A DNA stretch of 64,000 bases from NCBI RefSeq assembly GCF_024298845.1, contig NZ_CP101156.1, positions 310,001 through 374,000 on the forward strand, read 5' to 3'. Source of the DNA: Natronosalvus amylolyticus (lineage in GTDB: Archaea > Halobacteriota > Halobacteria > Halobacteriales > Natrialbaceae). A program made the translations under genes and the position numbers. Of the stretch, positions 17,786 to 26,511 are shown in pieces. Each line of letters opens with the position of its first letter. Within the stretch, counting starts at the first letter, position 1. The notes beneath the pieces are model-generated. The model worked only from the letters and a program-made list of their open reading frames with translations, was not told the DNA's origin and did no database searches.

Positions 17786-17805
17786 GGTCGCCGCTGGCCG
17801 CGGCT

Positions 17806-17819
17806 TCCTATATAAACCA
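17806..17819. promoter_or_regulatory. shared TATA box between cetZ and the pseudopilin-like operon
   Basis: TTCCTATATAAACC reads as a TATA element on both strands. On the minus strand its centre is about 28 bases before the ATG at 17785 (leaderless start). On the plus strand it predicts a start near 17839, about 22 bases before the cetZ ATG. A weaker AATTAG at 17835-17840 could give cetZ a leaderless start instead. Confidence 0.55.
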
Positions 17820-17861
17820 TCATCCGGAACGTTCAATTAGGTGCCGCGGTATTCGAGTGAT

Positions 17862-18947
17862 ATGAAAGTAGCCCTGATTGGGGTGGGCCAGGCCGGCGGG
17901 AAAGTGGTCGAACGGCTCACCGAATTCGACGCGGAGATGGGTTTCAACGCCGTGCAGGGAGCGCTGGCGATCAACTCCGCGACCCCCGACCTCCAGTCGC
18001 TCGAGTGGGCGGAAACCCAGCTCATCGGTGCCGACCGGGTGAACGGACACGGTGTCGGCGGCGACAACGAACTGGGCGCAGAGATAATGCAATCGGATAT
18101 TCAGGAAGTACTGGGTGCTCTCGATGGGCACGTCACTTCCCGGGCAGAAGCAATCGTCGTCGTTGCCGGACTGGGAGGTGGAACCGGGAGCGGCGGTGCT
18201 CCGGTATTAGTCCACAACCTGAAGCAGGTGTACGACGTTCCCGTGTACGCGCTCGGTGTCCTCCCTGGTCGGAACGAAGGCTCGCTGTACCAGGCCAATG
18301 CGGGCCGATCGTTAAAAACAATCGTCAGAGAAGCTGATTCGACGATCCTCGTCGACAACGACGCCTGGCACCAACAGGGCGAGAGCGTCGAAGCCGGCTT
18401 CGCCTCCATCAACCAGCAAATTGCACAGCGATTCGGCCTGCTCTTTGCCTCGGGAGAGGCCGTCGAGGGCGTCGGCGAGAGCGTCGTCGACTCGAGCGAA
18501 GTGATCAACACACTCCGAAACGGCGGCATCGCCGCACTCGGCTATGCCAAGGCCGCAGCGAGCGAGGACAGCACGCAAAACATTCGAAGCGTCATGAGCG
18601 TCACCAGACAGGCGTTGCTCACGGGAACGAGCCTTCCGGAGGCCCGCGTTGGTGAGGGTGCCTTACTCGTCATCGCCGGCCGTCCGGAGTCCATTCCGAG
18701 AAAAGGCGTGGAAAAAGCGCGCCGCTGGCTCGAGGACGAAACCCAGAGCATGCAGGTCCGTGGTGGCGACTTCCCGCTCGAGAGCGACCAGATTGCCGCG
18801 CTGGTGTTGCTCGGCGGCGTCGAACGCTCGGACCGCATCGAGTCGTTCCTCGAGCGGGCACGAGCGGCTCAAAAGGCAGAGGACGAGTCCGAAAAGACGG
18901 ATCCTGCAGACCACTTTGCAGACGATAGACTGGATAACCTGTTTTAA
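17862..18947 (+). CDS. cetZ: CetZ, tubulin/FtsZ-like GTPase
   Basis: 361 residues from the ATG at 17862. GTPase features: MKVALIGVGQAGGK at the N-terminus, GHGVGGDNELGAE near residue 62-75 and the tubulin signature GGGTGSGGAP at about 105-114. CetZ proteins form cytoskeletal filaments that control cell shape and motility in haloarchaea. It lacks the glycine-rich insert I associate with the longer CetZ1 type and ends in a short DDRLDNLF tail, so it is probably a different CetZ group. It is divergent from the pseudopilin-like operon, sharing a 76-base promoter region. Confidence 0.93.
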   Translation: MKVALIGVGQAGGKVVERLTEFDAEMGFNAVQGALAINSATPDLQSLEWAETQLIGADRVNGHGVGGDNELGAEIMQSDIQEVLGALDGHVTSRAEAIVVVAGLGGGTGSGGAPVLVHNLKQVYDVPVYALGVLPGRNEGSLYQANAGRSLKTIVREADSTILVDNDAWHQQGESVEAGFASINQQIAQRFGLLFASGEAVEGVGESVVDSSEVINTLRNGGIAALGYAKAAASEDSTQNIRSVMSVTRQALLTGTSLPEARVGEGALLVIAGRPESIPRKGVEKARRWLEDETQSMQVRGGDFPLESDQIAALVLLGGVERSDRIESFLERARAAQKAEDESEKTDPADHFADDRLDNLF

Positions 18948-19055
18948 CCGTCCTCACAGAGTGACGTCCGTTTTCGACGTTGGATCGGAACTGGGGATGG
19001 AGACAAATGTTGCGAAAAGTCGTCAGATTACCGCCGTCTATCCCCCACAATCATC

Positions 19056-19065
19056 CGTTAAAGTC
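19056..19065 (+). promoter_or_regulatory. TATA-like box for the mutase small subunit operon
   Basis: CGTTAAAGTC lies about 33 bases before the ATG at 19093, predicting a leader of only a few bases. Confidence 0.4.
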
Positions 19066-19092
19066 AAACACTCTGCCGGGAAATGGGGAGGT

Positions 19093-19506
19093 ATGAGCGA
19101 ACAACAGGGACGGTCGATCAGATGTCTCGTAGCTAAAGTCGGACTCGACGGACACGACCGTGGCGCTCACGTGATTGCTCGGGCGTTCCGTGATGCCGGC
19201 TTCGAAGTCATCTATTCGGGGCTACACAAAGCACCGGAGGACATCGTCCAGGCAGCTGTCCAGGAGGACGTCGACGTGCTCGGAATTTCGATTCTCTCCG
19301 GCGCACACAACACCCTCGTCCCCAAAATCATGGCCGGTCTCGAGGAGTACGGTGCGAAAGACGATACGCTGGTTCTCGTGGGTGGCGTGATTCCGGAAGA
19401 GGACAAACCGGGTCTGAAAGAGGAGGGCGTTGCTGCCGTCTTCGGGCCGGGGACCTCCATGGAAGAGACCATCGAATTCGTCCGCTCGAACGCCCCTGAC
19501 AGATGA
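19093..19506 (+). CDS. methylmalonyl-CoA mutase, B12-binding (small) subunit
   Basis: 137 residues, a stand-alone cobalamin-binding domain. The D-x-H-x2-G motif is GLDGHDRGAHVIA, where His provides the lower cobalt ligand, followed by GISILSGAHNTLVP and VLVGGVIPEED. It combines with the separately encoded catalytic subunit (53028-54728) to interconvert methylmalonyl-CoA and succinyl-CoA. It overlaps the MeaB gene by four bases (ATGA), consistent with the GTPase loading or protecting the cofactor. Confidence 0.95.
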   Translation: MSEQQGRSIRCLVAKVGLDGHDRGAHVIARAFRDAGFEVIYSGLHKAPEDIVQAAVQEDVDVLGISILSGAHNTLVPKIMAGLEEYGAKDDTLVLVGGVIPEEDKPGLKEEGVAAVFGPGTSMEETIEFVRSNAPDR

Positions 19507-20576
19507 GCGAGGGACACGAGCAGTTACTCGAGGACCTTCTCGAGGGCAAACACCGGGCACTGGCGCGAGTCATCTCGAAGATCGAAAATCGAGCACCGGG
19601 CTATCGGGAGCTGGTGTCGTCGCTGTACGAACACACCGGCGATGCGAACGTCATCGGCATCACGGGGAGTCCCGGCGCCGGGAAATCGACGCTGGTGGAC
19701 AAACTGGCTGAATCGTACCGCGAGCAGGGACAGACCGTCGGTGTTATCGCTATCGACCCGTCCTCGCCGTTTACCGGCGGTGCGGTCCTCGGCGACCGTA
19801 TTCGGATGGCCTCGACTATCGGCGACATGGACGTTTTCGTCCGTTCGATGAGTGCTCGAGGCACGCTCGGAGGGCTCTCGACGGCGACGGCTGATGCAGT
19901 GAAAGCGATGGACGCCTTCGGAAAGGACACGATTATCATCGAGACCGTCGGTGCCGGACAGAACGAGATCGACATCGTTCGGACGGCCGACACGGTCGCG
20001 GTACTCGTCCCGCCCGGCTCTGGCGATTCGATTCAGACGCTGAAAGCAGGCATTCTCGAGATTGCAGACGTTTTCATCGTGAACAAGGCAGACCGACCGG
20101 GCGCGAATCGAACGGTTCAGGAACTTCTCGAGATGATCGAACTCGGCGAAGGTGGGCAACCGGCCAGCACGGGTCATCATGGCCCTGACGAGATGGCCGA
20201 AGTGACCGACTCGTCGTCGAGGGAAGGGGCACGGACCTGGACGCCGCCGGTCGTCGAAACCGTCGCGACCGAGGGAACCGGTGTCGGAGATGCCATCGAC
20301 GAATTCGATGCACACAGGACGTATCTCGAGTCGTCCGGTAAACTCGCCGACCGCCAGCAGATGCGTTACGCGGAAGAAATCAGAACGCTGCTTCGCGAGG
20401 ACGTGCACACGCTGCTCGAGCGAGAACTCGCGGCTGCTGGGGGTATCGATGCGCTAGCTGAAGCCGTCCGAACTGGTGCAACTGATCCTTACACCATCGC
20501 CGATACTGCACTCGACTCGGTCGAAACCTGTCTCGATGAACTCGAGTTAGACGGACTCGAGATCGCTTCGAAGTAA
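19503..20576 (+). CDS. meaB: methylmalonyl-CoA mutase-associated GTPase MeaB
   Basis: 357 residues. The G3E-type P-loop reads GITGSPGAGKST (about residues 51-62), followed by VIAIDPSSPFTGGAVLGDRI, ETVGAGQNE and the guanine-specificity NKAD. MeaB/ArgK proteins chaperone cobalamin transfer to the mutase and protect it from inactivation. The overlap with the B12 subunit gene supports this role over the older ArgK kinase annotation. An acidic/Ser-rich insert around residues 213-243 is longer than in typical bacterial MeaB. Confidence 0.95.
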   Translation: MSEGHEQLLEDLLEGKHRALARVISKIENRAPGYRELVSSLYEHTGDANVIGITGSPGAGKSTLVDKLAESYREQGQTVGVIAIDPSSPFTGGAVLGDRIRMASTIGDMDVFVRSMSARGTLGGLSTATADAVKAMDAFGKDTIIIETVGAGQNEIDIVRTADTVAVLVPPGSGDSIQTLKAGILEIADVFIVNKADRPGANRTVQELLEMIELGEGGQPASTGHHGPDEMAEVTDSSSREGARTWTPPVVETVATEGTGVGDAIDEFDAHRTYLESSGKLADRQQMRYAEEIRTLLREDVHTLLERELAAAGGIDALAEAVRTGATDPYTIADTALDSVETCLDELELDGLEIASK

Positions 20577-20719
20577 ACCGTTCGATGTTCCCTTCGCAAC
20601 TTTCGTATTCGTCTCTCATTCACGAGTCTGGATTTTGCCTGCGATGTGCGGTGATTCCAATGCGTATATTCGTGTCGCCAATCCGCACGGCTAAGAGTCT
20701 CGCCGTCTAACGTGGTGAC

Positions 20720-21652
20720 ATGAAGGTCCGAACACTCCTCGGCGCGACCGTCGGCGCTGTCGCTGGCGCAGCTATCGGGAACCGATTGTTGACCGCTCGA
20801 GCAGGGCCGCTGGAGAATCCCCTCCCCGGTGTCGAACATAGCTATCGCTGGCGCGGGATGAACGTCCAGTACACCGTCGCTGGCGAGCCTGACGCGCCGG
20901 ACTTGCTGTTAGTCCACAGCGTCCATGCTGGTGCGAGCAGCCAGGAGTTCGCGTCCGTTATGGAGGAACTGGCCGAGTCGTATCGGGTCGTGGCGGTCGA
21001 CCTTCCAGGGTTCGGTCGCTCCGACAGACCACCGCTCGTGTACTCGAGTGGGCTGTACGCCGAGTTCCTGCGCGATTTCAGCCGGGATGTAACTGACGAA
21101 CCAATCGTTATCGCCTCTTCACTCTCCGGTTCTTTTGCTGTCGAAGCGTCAGATAACGCCGAGTTCGAGCAACTGGTACTGATCTGTCCCCTAGCCGATA
21201 CCGGCGAGCAACGCCCCTGGGTTCGCACCCTGCTCCGGACGCCGGTCGTCGGCACGGCGCTATTTAACCTCCTCGCGAGTTCGCCGGCGATCCGGTACTT
21301 CTACGAGCGAGACGGCTACTACAACGCCAGTCGTATCGATCAGGAAGAGATCGAATACGCCTGGCGAAGTGCACACCAGCCTGGCGCGAAGTACGCCCCG
21401 GCGTCGTTCGCCTCCGGCATGCTCGACCCCGATTTCGACCTGGCGACCGAACTGGCGAGCCTCGAGATACCCGTCACCCTCGTCTGGGGCCGTGACGCCG
21501 AACTCGTTCCGCTCCGGGACGGACGGGAACTGGCAGAGGCGGCCAACCTCGAACTGGTAGTCATCGATTACGCGACGCAGTTGCCACACGGCGAGCATCC
21601 CGAGACGTTCCTCGAGTACGTCGAAGCCGAACTCCCTCGAGCGGATTCCTGA
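20720..21652 (+). CDS. alpha/beta hydrolase with N-terminal membrane segment
   Basis: 310 residues. A hydrophobic N-terminus (LLGATVGAVAGAAIGNRLL) may anchor it in the membrane. The fold then follows: oxyanion region LLVHSVHAG, nucleophile elbow IVIASSLSGSFA (ASSLS in place of the usual G-x-S-x-G), acid in WGRDAELVP and His in LPHGEHPE. The substrate is unknown. It ends 12 bases before the dioxygenase gene on the same strand, so it may belong to that aromatic or quinone-handling cluster. Confidence 0.88.
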   Translation: MKVRTLLGATVGAVAGAAIGNRLLTARAGPLENPLPGVEHSYRWRGMNVQYTVAGEPDAPDLLLVHSVHAGASSQEFASVMEELAESYRVVAVDLPGFGRSDRPPLVYSSGLYAEFLRDFSRDVTDEPIVIASSLSGSFAVEASDNAEFEQLVLICPLADTGEQRPWVRTLLRTPVVGTALFNLLASSPAIRYFYERDGYYNASRIDQEEIEYAWRSAHQPGAKYAPASFASGMLDPDFDLATELASLEIPVTLVWGRDAELVPLRDGRELAEAANLELVVIDYATQLPHGEHPETFLEYVEAELPRADS

Positions 21653-21664
21653 ACTTCGGCTGTA

Positions 21665-22594
21665 ATGCTCTCTAATACACCCGGTATTCACCACGTCACG
21701 ACCATCGCGGCCACCGCCCAGGAAAACGTGGACTTTTATGCGTACACTCTGGGCATGCGCCTGGTGTGTCGAACGGTCAACTTCGAGGATATTCTGACAC
21801 CACACCTGTATTACGGCGACGAGTCCGGGACACCCGGGACAGTTCTGACGAGCTTTCCCTACGGTGAAACTGACCCTGGCCGCGTGGGGACACCACAACC
21901 CACGGCGACCGCGTTCGTCGTTCCTCCCGGGTCGCTCTCGTATTGGCGAGACCGCCTCGAGGCCCAATCGGTCGAGGTTTCGGAGCCGAAAACCCGGTTC
22001 GACGAGCGCGTTCTCGAATGTACCGACCCCGATGGGACGCCGGTCGAACTCGTCACCGGGTCCTCGTCAGTCGACCCGTGGGATGGCGGGCCGGTTCCCG
22101 CGAATGTCGGAATTCGTGGGCTTCACGGCGTAACGCTGACGTCGGTGAACCCGTTTGCAACCGCGAGCGTCCTCGAGACGCTCGGATTCGACCGAGTTGG
22201 ACAGGAGGATGACCGAATTCGGTACCGGGCAGACGGCGACCGAGCGACGATCGTCGACCTTCACGACCGCGACGTGCCGTTCGGCCGAGAAGGGCCGGGA
22301 ACGATTCACCACGTCGCGGTGCGTGTCGACGGCGTCGACGCGCTGTATGCGTGGCACGACCTGTTTCGAGAGCGGGGCTACGAAACCTCCCGCGTCAAAG
22401 ACAGACACGTCTTTCACTCGCTGTACGTTCGCGAACCGGGTGGTATCCTATTCGAACTCGCGACCGAATCCCCCGGACTACCCACGGAGGCAGCCGATGG
22501 CCACGAACTCTATCTTCCGGACCACTTCGAGGACGACCGGTCGTTGATCGAGAGCCAGTTCCCGCCGCTAGAGGTGCCCGGTTCGAGCCGATGA
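21665..22594 (+). CDS. VOC-family ring-cleaving dioxygenase, MhqO-like
   Basis: 309 residues with two vicinal-oxygen-chelate halves. Each half begins with a metal-ligand His: GIHHVTTIAATAQENVDFY in the first, and GTIHHVAVRVDG in the second; the C-terminal ligand Glu is in GGILFELATE. The opening and the LYYGDESGTPGTVLTSFPYG segment match bacterial MhqO/YkcA-type proteins, linked to hydroquinone and quinone detoxification. It overlaps the following esterase gene by four bases, the same pairing seen with MhqD. The actual substrate is untested. Confidence 0.85.
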   Translation: MLSNTPGIHHVTTIAATAQENVDFYAYTLGMRLVCRTVNFEDILTPHLYYGDESGTPGTVLTSFPYGETDPGRVGTPQPTATAFVVPPGSLSYWRDRLEAQSVEVSEPKTRFDERVLECTDPDGTPVELVTGSSSVDPWDGGPVPANVGIRGLHGVTLTSVNPFATASVLETLGFDRVGQEDDRIRYRADGDRATIVDLHDRDVPFGREGPGTIHHVAVRVDGVDALYAWHDLFRERGYETSRVKDRHVFHSLYVREPGGILFELATESPGLPTEAADGHELYLPDHFEDDRSLIESQFPPLEVPGSSR

Positions 22595-23334
22595 GCGAGG
22601 GGGATCAGTCACCGACGACCGACGGTGAGCAGTCTACACAGGTAGACGCCAATCGAGACCCCATTGGCCACGAGACACAGTCGATTCTGACAGCAGGAGC
22701 ACCTGCTCGAGGGGCCGAAATTGCACTCGTGTTACTCCACGGGCGCGGTGCGACCGCGCAAGGCGTCATCAATCTGTTCGAGCCCCTGTACCGACACGGC
22801 CTCACGGTTCTCGCGCCCGAAGCGTACCGCGGACGCTGGTTCCCACGGAGTCCGACAGCGCCACTCGAGGCTAACGAACCCTGGCTTACCGCGAGCGTCG
22901 AACGGGTCGAAACCTGTCTCGAGCGGGTGCAACAAATAGGCGTTCCGCCTGAGAGAACGGTCGTCGTCGGTTTCTCCCAGGGAGCCTGTGTCGCGGCGAC
23001 CTGGGCGGTTCGACACCCTCGACGCTACGGCGCAATTGGGGTCCTCTCCGGCGTGGTACCCGGTGCTGTGGAGGGGCGTGCCGACGCCGAACACGAGAAA
23101 ACCCGCTCTCGGGAAGCGGTCGGTTCACTCGAGAACACGCCGGTGTACGTTGGATGTGGGGATGCCGACCCAAACCTTTCACTCGAACACGTCGAAGCCA
23201 CCGCCGATACACTCGGTGAGGCGGGTGGCGCTGTCGACCTCGAAATCATACCCGGTGTGGGACATGCGGTTAGTGAGGAAGCGTTCGCGTGGCTCGAGTC
23301 CGTTATCGACCGTCTGAAAGAAACCGAAACCTGA
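22591..23334 (+). CDS. phospholipase/carboxylesterase, MhqD-like
   Basis: 247 residues from the ATG overlapping the dioxygenase stop. After a polar N-terminus of about 35 residues, it shows LLHGRGATAQGVINL (oxyanion region), GFSQGAC (nucleophile Ser), CGDADP (Asp) and GVGHAV (His), a full triad of the carboxylesterase 2 group. Translational coupling to the MhqO-like gene suggests it hydrolyses a product or conjugate formed in the same pathway; this is inference. Confidence 0.88.
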   Translation: MSEGDQSPTTDGEQSTQVDANRDPIGHETQSILTAGAPARGAEIALVLLHGRGATAQGVINLFEPLYRHGLTVLAPEAYRGRWFPRSPTAPLEANEPWLTASVERVETCLERVQQIGVPPERTVVVGFSQGACVAATWAVRHPRRYGAIGVLSGVVPGAVEGRADAEHEKTRSREAVGSLENTPVYVGCGDADPNLSLEHVEATADTLGEAGGAVDLEIIPGVGHAVSEEAFAWLESVIDRLKETET

Positions 23335-23385
23335 GCGTTTTTCCCACCGTGTGCGTCGTCACAGCTTCTTGTCTCGGCCGCGTCG

Positions 23386-23667
23386 TCACATACCCATATC
23401 AGCAGCGGCGTCGGGAACCGGCACCTCGTGTGGAGCCACACCAAGCAACTCACCGACGTGGTCGAGTGCCATATCGAACCCGTAGTAGCGCTCGAGTTCG
23501 TCGCCCTCGATAGTCGGTCTAACTTTGAGCATGGCATACCCCTCGAGGTTCTGGGCGACGGCAGCCGTCTTGCCGTTCCCCTCGAACGCGAGCACTCGTT
23601 CGGCCTCCGTCTCGTGATAGGTTGCAGTGATATCGCCGTCCGTCACAACCCGCTCGTCGTCGGTCAT
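23386..23667 (-). CDS. conserved haloarchaeal hypothetical protein
   Basis: 93 residues. It reads as a small antiparallel beta domain (DGDITATYHETEAERVLAFE) followed by a helix with YYGFDMALDHVGELLGV. The sequence looks protein-like throughout and lies between a convergent esterase gene (51-base gap) and a divergent membrane protease gene. I recognise it as a conserved haloarchaeal type but no function is known to me. Confidence 0.7.
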   Translation of the reverse strand: MTDDERVVTDGDITATYHETEAERVLAFEGNGKTAAVAQNLEGYAMLKVRPTIEGDELERYYGFDMALDHVGELLGVAPHEVPVPDAAADMGM

Positions 23668-23774
23668 GTGCCGTGGTTACGGCTGGGGGGTCTGGTAGCT
23701 GTCGGTTTCGGCCAGCGTCTCCCCCAAAGGAATCGACATTCCTAACCACTCGAGGCGATTCGATGTGAATAGCT

Positions 23775-24659
23775 GTGTGCGAGTCGGAACCGACTGTGAC
23801 GTCCTACAAGCAACTGGCGAGTATCCGCTCAACCCGGTCGGTTGCCGGACGCTGGTCCGTGCTGGCTGCAACCTCGTTCCTGGGGTTCACCTACGCGTTT
23901 GCTGGCGTGTATGCCTGGCTTCTGGGAGCATCATTCGACCCGATCATCATCTCACCTGCCACGATTCCTGGTCCGCTCGAGATGGTCGCCCTCGTCATAC
24001 TTGCCATCGTGCTCATCGCGATTCCTCACGAACTGCTTCACGGACTCGTCCTGACCGCCTTCGACGGAAAACCGGGCTACGGAGTGACGCTCGCCTACGG
24101 CGTCTTCCCGTATGCGTACGTCGAAACTCGCGGTAGTTACACCCGTAACCAGATGCTCGTCGTCCTCCTGACGCCGTTCGTCGTCATCTCCCTCGCTGGC
24201 TTGGCAACCGCTCTGGTCACACGCTCGTACTGGCCGCTGGTCCTCGCCGCGGCGAACGGGGCTGGGTCGACTGGTGACCTCTGGACAGCCTGTCGGCTTT
24301 TCGCTTACCCCTCGAGCGTCCGCGTTGGCCCAACGCAAACCGATGGGGGCGAGGCGTTCGGCATTTACGGGCGGGAAGAGGTGCTGCCAGACCGAACGCT
24401 CACCGCCATCGTAACCGGTGCAGTCGGTACGTTCACTGTCGTCGTCACTTCGCTGATCGCCCTCGTCTTCGTCTCGCTCGCCTTCGACTCCGGAACGGTC
24501 CACCTTGGCGACAGCGATAGCTGGTGGTTCCTGCTTCGCCACGAACGCCATCCATCGGGACAGGGAGCGGTACTCGAGGTCGGTTCCGTCGCTATTTCGG
24601 TCCTCTCGTTACTCGGTGGACTCGCGTGGGCGTTCCTCGAAGGAGTGGGCAACGAGTGA
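23775..24659 (+). CDS. M50-like membrane metalloprotease, DUF3267 type
   Basis: 294 residues starting at a GTG (a second GTG at 23796 is equally possible). It has about six membrane segments. Within one of them lies the zinc-binding H-E-x-x-H as PHELLHG, and a later segment carries NGAGSTGDLW, the third-ligand motif of the DUF3267 group of site-2-like proteases. A probable soluble insert at about residues 178-210 separates the two halves. Such proteins may cleave membrane-anchored regulators, but no partner is encoded next to it. Confidence 0.82.
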   Translation: MCESEPTVTSYKQLASIRSTRSVAGRWSVLAATSFLGFTYAFAGVYAWLLGASFDPIIISPATIPGPLEMVALVILAIVLIAIPHELLHGLVLTAFDGKPGYGVTLAYGVFPYAYVETRGSYTRNQMLVVLLTPFVVISLAGLATALVTRSYWPLVLAAANGAGSTGDLWTACRLFAYPSSVRVGPTQTDGGEAFGIYGREEVLPDRTLTAIVTGAVGTFTVVVTSLIALVFVSLAFDSGTVHLGDSDSWWFLLRHERHPSGQGAVLEVGSVAISVLSLLGGLAWAFLEGVGNE

Positions 24660-24792
24660 GGGTTCCGCGGAATCACCATCGGTCATCGAAGCCCTCTCTG
24701 GAGTGGTTTCCTAACCCTGTGTAGAGAGTTGATACCGAACGGTTCGCGTACGAATCCGTTCAATTGTTACCCTGGCGGCCGAACAGGTGCGT

Positions 24793-25092
24793 ATGGGAAA
24801 GTGGCTACAAAGCGGACGACGTCGAGATATCTGTGTGTTACTCGCCGCCGAAGGGCCAGTACGTGGACAACAGCTGAAGTCCGCGCTCGAGGACCATTAC
24901 GACGAGCGTCTCGAGCCACGCGCGTTTTACGGCTCGTTATCTGCGCTGGTCGATGCCGGTTTCGTCGAGAAACGCGTCGAAGGACTTCACGACGTGTATG
25001 CGCTGACCGACGCTGGTGAAAATCGTGTTCGGCGACACGGCGAGTGGATGCAGTCGTGTCTCGAGGGAGCAGGAGAGATGGACGACTCTTGA
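24793..25092 (+). CDS. PadR-type winged-helix regulator
   Basis: 99 residues, one winged-helix domain: RRRDICVLLAAEGPVRGQQL (helices 1-2), then RAFYGSLSALVDAGFVEKR (recognition helix and wing) and DVYALTDAGENRV. PadR proteins are small transcriptional repressors that usually have an additional dimerising C-terminal helix; here the protein stops about 20 residues after the wing. Its TGA is the first three bases of an IS200/IS605-like end, so the C-terminus could have been cut by an insertion. No obvious target gene lies next to it. Confidence 0.8.
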   Translation: MGKWLQSGRRRDICVLLAAEGPVRGQQLKSALEDHYDERLEPRAFYGSLSALVDAGFVEKRVEGLHDVYALTDAGENRVRRHGEWMQSCLEGAGEMDDS

Positions 25093-25135
25093 CATCCTCC
25101 ACACGACTGAAGTCGTGGGCTTTCTCCTTGTATTC
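25089..25135. mobile_element. solo IS200/IS605-type end (hairpin relic)
   Basis: The sequence starting TGACATCCTCC and continuing CACGACTGAAGTCGTG then GGCTTTCTCC has the form of the ends of haloarchaeal IS200/IS605 (TnpB-type) elements: a fixed TGACATCCTCC leader, a perfect 7-base stem (CACGACT/AGTCGTG, loop GA) and a pyrimidine-rich tail. No transposase gene remains nearby, so this is a solo end, an excision scar or a palindrome-associated miniature element. Recognition is from memory of such ends. Confidence 0.55.
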
Positions 25136-25190
25136 TGTAACCGTTCAATATCGGTCGGAGAATGATCGCCACTCCAAAGAGCAGTGAATC

Positions 25191-26333
25191 TTACTGCATC
25201 AGCCGGTCGCCGATGGTGTTTCGCAGGATTTCGCTCGTCCCCTCGTAAATCTCGTTGAGTTTGGCGTCCCGGTAGAAGCGCTCGGCGGGGAAGTCTTTGG
25301 TGTAGCCGTAGCCGCCGTGGATTTGAATGCCCTCGTTGGCGACCTCGCGGGAGACTTCGCTGGCGTAGAGTTTGGCCTGCGCGGCTTCGGTGATGTAATC
25401 TTCGCCGCGTATTTTGTTGTCGGCTGCTTTGTGCATGAGAAGTTTTGCAGCCTGGATTTTGGTGTCCATGTCCGCGAGTTTGTGTTTGATCGACTGGAAT
25501 TCGCCGATTGGCTGGCCGAACTGCTCGCGTTCGGTGGCGTAGTCTCGAGCCTCCTCGAACGCTGCTCGAGCGATACCGACGCCACGGGCGGCGATGGTGA
25601 TGCGGCCGCCGTTGAGCGTTTTGAGTGCCTGAACGAACCCATTGCCCTCGTCGCCGAGCCGTCGGTCGGCCGGAATTCGAAGGTCGTCGAACCGAAGTTC
25701 GGCGGTCGGACAGCCTTTGTCACCCAGCTTTTCCTCCGTGCCCTCGACGTAGAACCCGTCGTCTTCCTCGGGACGCACGATGAACGAAGAGATGCCGCGG
25801 TTGCCCGCCTCTTCGTCGGTTTTGGCGAAGACGGTGACGGTATCGGCGACGGATCCGTTCGAAATCCAGAGTTTACTGCCGTTGATCACGTACTCGTCGG
25901 AGTCGCGTTCCGCGGTGGTCGTCATCGACGGCACGTCGCTTCCGGCACCGGCTTCAGAGAGGGCAAACGCACCGATGTCGGTCCCTTCGGCCAACGGCGT
26001 CAGGTACTCCGTTTTTTGTGCCTCGTTCCCGAATTCGTAGATCATGTTGCCCGCAAGCGAAATGTGAGCGGCGACGACCGTCCCGAGTCCGCCGGAGCCT
26101 CGAGCGATCTCTTCGATACCGATCGCATACGAGTGGTAATCGAGGCCTGCGCCACCGTACTCTTCGGGGAAAGGCATCCCCATCAGCCCGAGCTCGGCCA
26201 TTTCGTCGACGATATCCTGGGGGAACTCGTCTTCGTGGTCGATCTCGCTCGCGACGGGGACGATCTCTTCGTCGACGAATTCAGCGACCATATCACGGAT
26301 CTGGGCCTGTTCGGGCGAGTGGCTAAAGTCCAT
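25191..26333 (-). CDS. acyl-CoA dehydrogenase
   Basis: 380 residues from the ATG at 26333, full family length. Signatures: FALSEAGAGSD (FAD contact), WISNGSVADT, FGQPIGEFQSIKHKLADM and the catalytic-base region IYEGTSEILRNTIGDRL with Glu. It oxidises acyl-CoA to 2-enoyl-CoA in fatty-acid or branched-chain amino-acid breakdown, passing electrons to ETF. Chain specificity cannot be told. It stands alone with its own TATA-like box; the hydroxyacyl-CoA dehydrogenase of the same pathway lies 2 kb away. Confidence 0.95.
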   Translation of the reverse strand: MDFSHSPEQAQIRDMVAEFVDEEIVPVASEIDHEDEFPQDIVDEMAELGLMGMPFPEEYGGAGLDYHSYAIGIEEIARGSGGLGTVVAAHISLAGNMIYEFGNEAQKTEYLTPLAEGTDIGAFALSEAGAGSDVPSMTTTAERDSDEYVINGSKLWISNGSVADTVTVFAKTDEEAGNRGISSFIVRPEEDDGFYVEGTEEKLGDKGCPTAELRFDDLRIPADRRLGDEGNGFVQALKTLNGGRITIAARGVGIARAAFEEARDYATEREQFGQPIGEFQSIKHKLADMDTKIQAAKLLMHKAADNKIRGEDYITEAAQAKLYASEVSREVANEGIQIHGGYGYTKDFPAERFYRDAKLNEIYEGTSEILRNTIGDRLMQ

Positions 26334-26355
26334 ACCGGGATATACGGTGGACGGT

Positions 26356-26367
26356 TCTTTATTATTG
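26356..26367 (-). promoter_or_regulatory. TATA-like box for acyl-CoA dehydrogenase
   Basis: On the minus strand an AATAATAAAG stretch is centred about 27 bases before the ATG at 26333. It supports a leaderless start at the MDFSHSPEQ methionine, not the longer upstream reading. Confidence 0.5.
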
Positions 26368-26511
26368 TTATCGCGGGTCTCCGTCCCCCTCAACCTGTTC
26401 CGAATCAGACACTCGTACACAGTATCCGTCCGTAGGCAATCAAAAACTGGTTGGTCACATCGACCGGGACCGGGGTGTTTTTCCGGAATGAATACGAAAG
26501 GGTCTCATTAG

